41,202 nucleotides of DNA from IMG/VR virus record IMGVR_UViG_3300048997_000495, positions 1 to 41,202 of that record. One strand, 5' to 3'. Source of the stretch: a virus. The notes beneath the pieces are model-generated. The model did not search any database. It was not told the DNA's origin and saw only the letters and a list, made by a program, of their open reading frames with translations. Below are positions 40,134-41,202 of the stretch, in pieces. Within the stretch, counting starts at the first letter, position 1. Each line of letters opens with the position of its first letter. The position numbers and the translations under genes were made by a program.

Positions 40134-40202
40134 GGGGCCGGTTCAGGTGAGCAGCGCGGGAGTTTAGACCCTGCGCTGAGGGTTCGAGTCCCTCCGGCTC
40201 CA
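40134..40202 (+). tRNA. Atypical tRNA or tRNA-like element in an operon leader, anticodon uncertain (UUA by symmetric reading)
   Basis: A full cloverleaf can be drawn. The acceptor stem GGGGCCG (40134-40140) pairs with CGGCTCC (40195-40201) with one G-U. The D arm GTTC-AGGT-GAGC is at 40141-40152. A T arm with canonical TTCGAGT loop and GAGGG/CCCTC stem is at 40178-40194. Discriminator is A; CCA is not encoded (TCC follows). It differs from normal tRNAs: no positions 8-9, a 4-nt D loop, an 8-bp anticodon-type stem (40153-40160 with 40170-40177) closing a 9-nt loop AGTTTAGAC, and no variable loop. The symmetric 7-nt register gives anticodon TTA, which would read UAA. It may be functional, a mimic or a decayed tRNA. 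Confidence 0.5.
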
Positions 40203-40218
40203 TCCCTTAGGAGCAGCC

Positions 40219-40416
40219 ATGACGACGCGGAAGGCGCCGGCGCCCGCGGAGATCCGCAAAGCGCGCGAGGCGGCGAGCCTCACGCAGGAGGCCGCGGCCG
40301 AGAAGATTTACAAGAGCCGGCGCGCCTGGGAGAACTGGGAAGGCGGCGTGCGACCGCTCGATCCGGCGCTCTTCGAGCTCTTCCTGATCAAGACCGGGCA
40401 ACTGGAGAAACTGTGA
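40219..40416 (+). CDS. Small XRE-type HTH regulator
   Basis: This 65-residue protein has TTAGGAG 7 nt upstream of the ATG, directly after the tRNA-like element. EIRKAREAASLTQEAAAEKI and SRRAWENWEGGVRPLDPALF form a Cro/CI-type HTH like the short phage proteins of the LRxxLGLTQxxxAxxxGxSxRTWxRWExG family. It probably binds the CCACCC-N3-GGGTGG palindromes and represses its own promoter; that is inferred from context. Confidence 0.65.
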   Translation: MTTRKAPAPAEIRKAREAASLTQEAAAEKIYKSRRAWENWEGGVRPLDPALFELFLIKTGQLEKL

Positions 40417-40727
40417 TGGCTGAAAGCCAGTGCGTGAAAATCGGGTTCGCGGACGCAGTGCGCGAACACGGCGACGGTTGGACCTACGCGGAACAATTCG
40501 GGCAGATCAGTGCTTCAACTTTGAACGCAATGAGAGAGCGTGGTCACTGGCAGGACGCGCTGAGGATGAGTCTCTGCGAGACCAGCGAGAACCGGCTTTT
40601 CCAAGTCGAGCGTCCGCTATATCGTTGTGGCTGCGACGGCCTGTGCGCGAAGCATCCTGATTGCCCAGGTGACGTCTACCAGCAGGGCTATCCGTACAAA
40701 AACTTTGAGACTCCTCAAAGCGGTTAG
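40416..40727 (+). CDS. Unknown cysteine-rich protein of the tRNA-like/HTH unit
   Basis: This 103-residue protein starts at ATG overlapping the HTH stop (TGATG). N-terminal half: VKIGFADAVREHGDGWTYAE and ASTLNAMRERGHWQDALRMS, helical. C-terminal half: YRCGCDGLCAKHPDCPGDVY, four Cys and a His in 15 residues, a likely zinc knuckle. It is the last gene before the attachment tRNA, a common cargo position. No family recognised. Its regulation by a dedicated promoter suggests expression in the lysogen or in a specific condition. Confidence 0.55.
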   Translation: MAESQCVKIGFADAVREHGDGWTYAEQFGQISASTLNAMRERGHWQDALRMSLCETSENRLFQVERPLYRCGCDGLCAKHPDCPGDVYQQGYPYKNFETPQSG

Positions 40728-40755
40728 CGCATGCTCTCTTTAAAAACATCGGAAT

Positions 40756-40790
40756 TGGTCGGGGCGGCGAGATTTGAACTCGCGACCACC
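40756..40790. other. Likely attachment site (attR) in the 3' end of tRNA-Pro
   Basis: The 3' half of tRNA-Pro faces the integrase-proximal end of the prophage, the usual crossover region for tyrosine integrases. I saw no copy of this 3' sequence near the left edge of the window, so the exact core cannot be defined here. Confidence 0.5.
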
Positions 40791-40832
40791 TGCACCCCAT
40801 GCAGGTACGCTACCAGGCTGCGCTACGCCCCG
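40756..40832 (-). tRNA. tRNA-Pro(GGG)
   Basis: The reverse complement folds as a 77-nt tRNA including CCA: acceptor CGGGGCG with CGCCCCG, anticodon stem CCTGC/GCAGG around the loop ATGGGGT with anticodon GGG, and a normal T arm GAGTTCAAATCTC region. CCA is encoded. It lies 25 nt from the MerR stop, as in many Betaproteobacteria. It is intact after phage insertion. Confidence 0.95.
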
Positions 40833-40857
40833 ATTTTGCGGCTGTGAAGCGTGGATT

Positions 40858-41202
40858 CTACCCCTGCAACTGGTCCAGAACGGCGCGCAGCTCGCGCTTG
40901 ATGGCCGCGATATCGACGCCGGCAGTGCCGTTGGCGCTTGCGACGCGGCCGTTGCGCGCCGGCGACTCGGGCTTCTCGTCCTGCGCGAGCGAATTGTCGA
41001 GCCGGTTGCGCGCGCCGCTGATGGTGAAACCCTCCTCGTACAGCAGCTCGCGGATGCGGCGGATGAGCAGCACTTCGTGGTGCTGGTAGTAGCGGCGGTT
41101 GCCGCGCCGCTTCACCGGCTTGAGCTGGGTGAACTCCTGCTCCCAGTAACGCAGGACGTGCGGCTTCACCCCGCAAAGATCGCTTACTTCACCGATCGTG
41201 AA
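40858..41202 (-). CDS. MerR-family transcription regulator, 5' end outside the window
   Basis: The frame is open through the window edge; 114 residues are visible. It starts within FTIGEVSDLCGVKPHVLRYW, the MerR HTH with the typical RYWE motif, followed by LKPVKRRGNRRYYQHHEVLL and IRRIRELLYEEGFTISGARN. The short C-terminus suits the MerR members next to ihfA and tRNA-Pro in Betaproteobacteria. It is host DNA. Confidence 0.9.
   Translation of the reverse strand, partial: FTIGEVSDLCGVKPHVLRYWEQEFTQLKPVKRRGNRRYYQHHEVLLIRRIRELLYEEGFTISGARNRLDNSLAQDEKPESPARNGRVASANGTAGVDIAAIKRELRAVLDQLQG

Noticed and set aside
1-41202. Genome-wide reassignment of UAA, prompted by the UUA-like anticodon of the tRNA-like element
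   Set aside because: Confident genes, for example those ending at 1, 23663 and 28509, stop at TAA in the expected places and no gene needs readthrough of UAA.

Overview
The window is most of a temperate phage (prophage), probably a siphovirus with an HK97-type head, integrated in a high-GC betaproteobacterial chromosome. The right edge is host DNA: the 3' part of a MerR-family gene and a tRNA-Pro(GGG) gene, both on the minus strand. From general knowledge this merR/tRNA-Pro pair sits downstream of ihfA in many Betaproteobacteria. The tyrosine integrase lies about 1.1 kb from the 3' end of tRNA-Pro, so that tRNA end is the likely attachment site. I found no second copy of the tRNA 3' end near the left edge. 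The left end of the prophage is therefore probably outside the window, and the TPR/glycosyltransferase-like gene at 1-1521 may be phage cargo or host.

Layout. The late genes run leftward from about 23.6 kb to 1.6 kb. In order of transcription they are HNH nuclease, TerS, TerL, a small membrane protein, portal, S49 prohead protease, major capsid protein, a capsid-associated protein, connectors, head closure, HK97-gp10, tail completion, tail tube, tail assembly chaperone with a -1 frameshift signal, tape measure, tail tip/hub proteins, a collar-type fibre, small proteins and a lysis cassette with a 3TM holin. The early left operon (30.4 to 23.7 kb, leftward) has a Cro-like protein, a second HTH protein, several unknown proteins, an ASCH-like fragment, a winged-helix protein, a primase-polymerase/helicase and a Q-like antiterminator. 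The CI-like repressor is transcribed rightward from 30515. The right operon (31.3 to 40.0 kb, rightward) is a run of small, mostly overlapping genes: membrane proteins, a ParB-like protein, a DUF551-like protein, a Gp37/Gp68 (DUF5131) protein, a HExxH putative metallopeptidase, a DUF4224 excisionase-like protein and the integrase.

Control. Three sites TTAC-N7-GTAA mark the immunity system: two between cro and cI, and one inside the spacer of a promoter about 60 bp after cI that should drive the right operon. The late operon appears to use a lambda-type switch: Q gene, promoter over the Q 3' end, terminator, then late genes. A second, separate unit lies between the integrase and tRNA-Pro. It has a promoter with two CCACCC-N3-GGGTGG operators, then a complete but odd tRNA cloverleaf in the leader, then a small HTH protein and an unknown cysteine-rich protein. 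This is the most unusual thing in the window.

Several short accessory genes look frameshifted by one missing base in a homopolymer. Restoring the base recovers the usual stop/start overlap. These could be real decay or sequencing errors.
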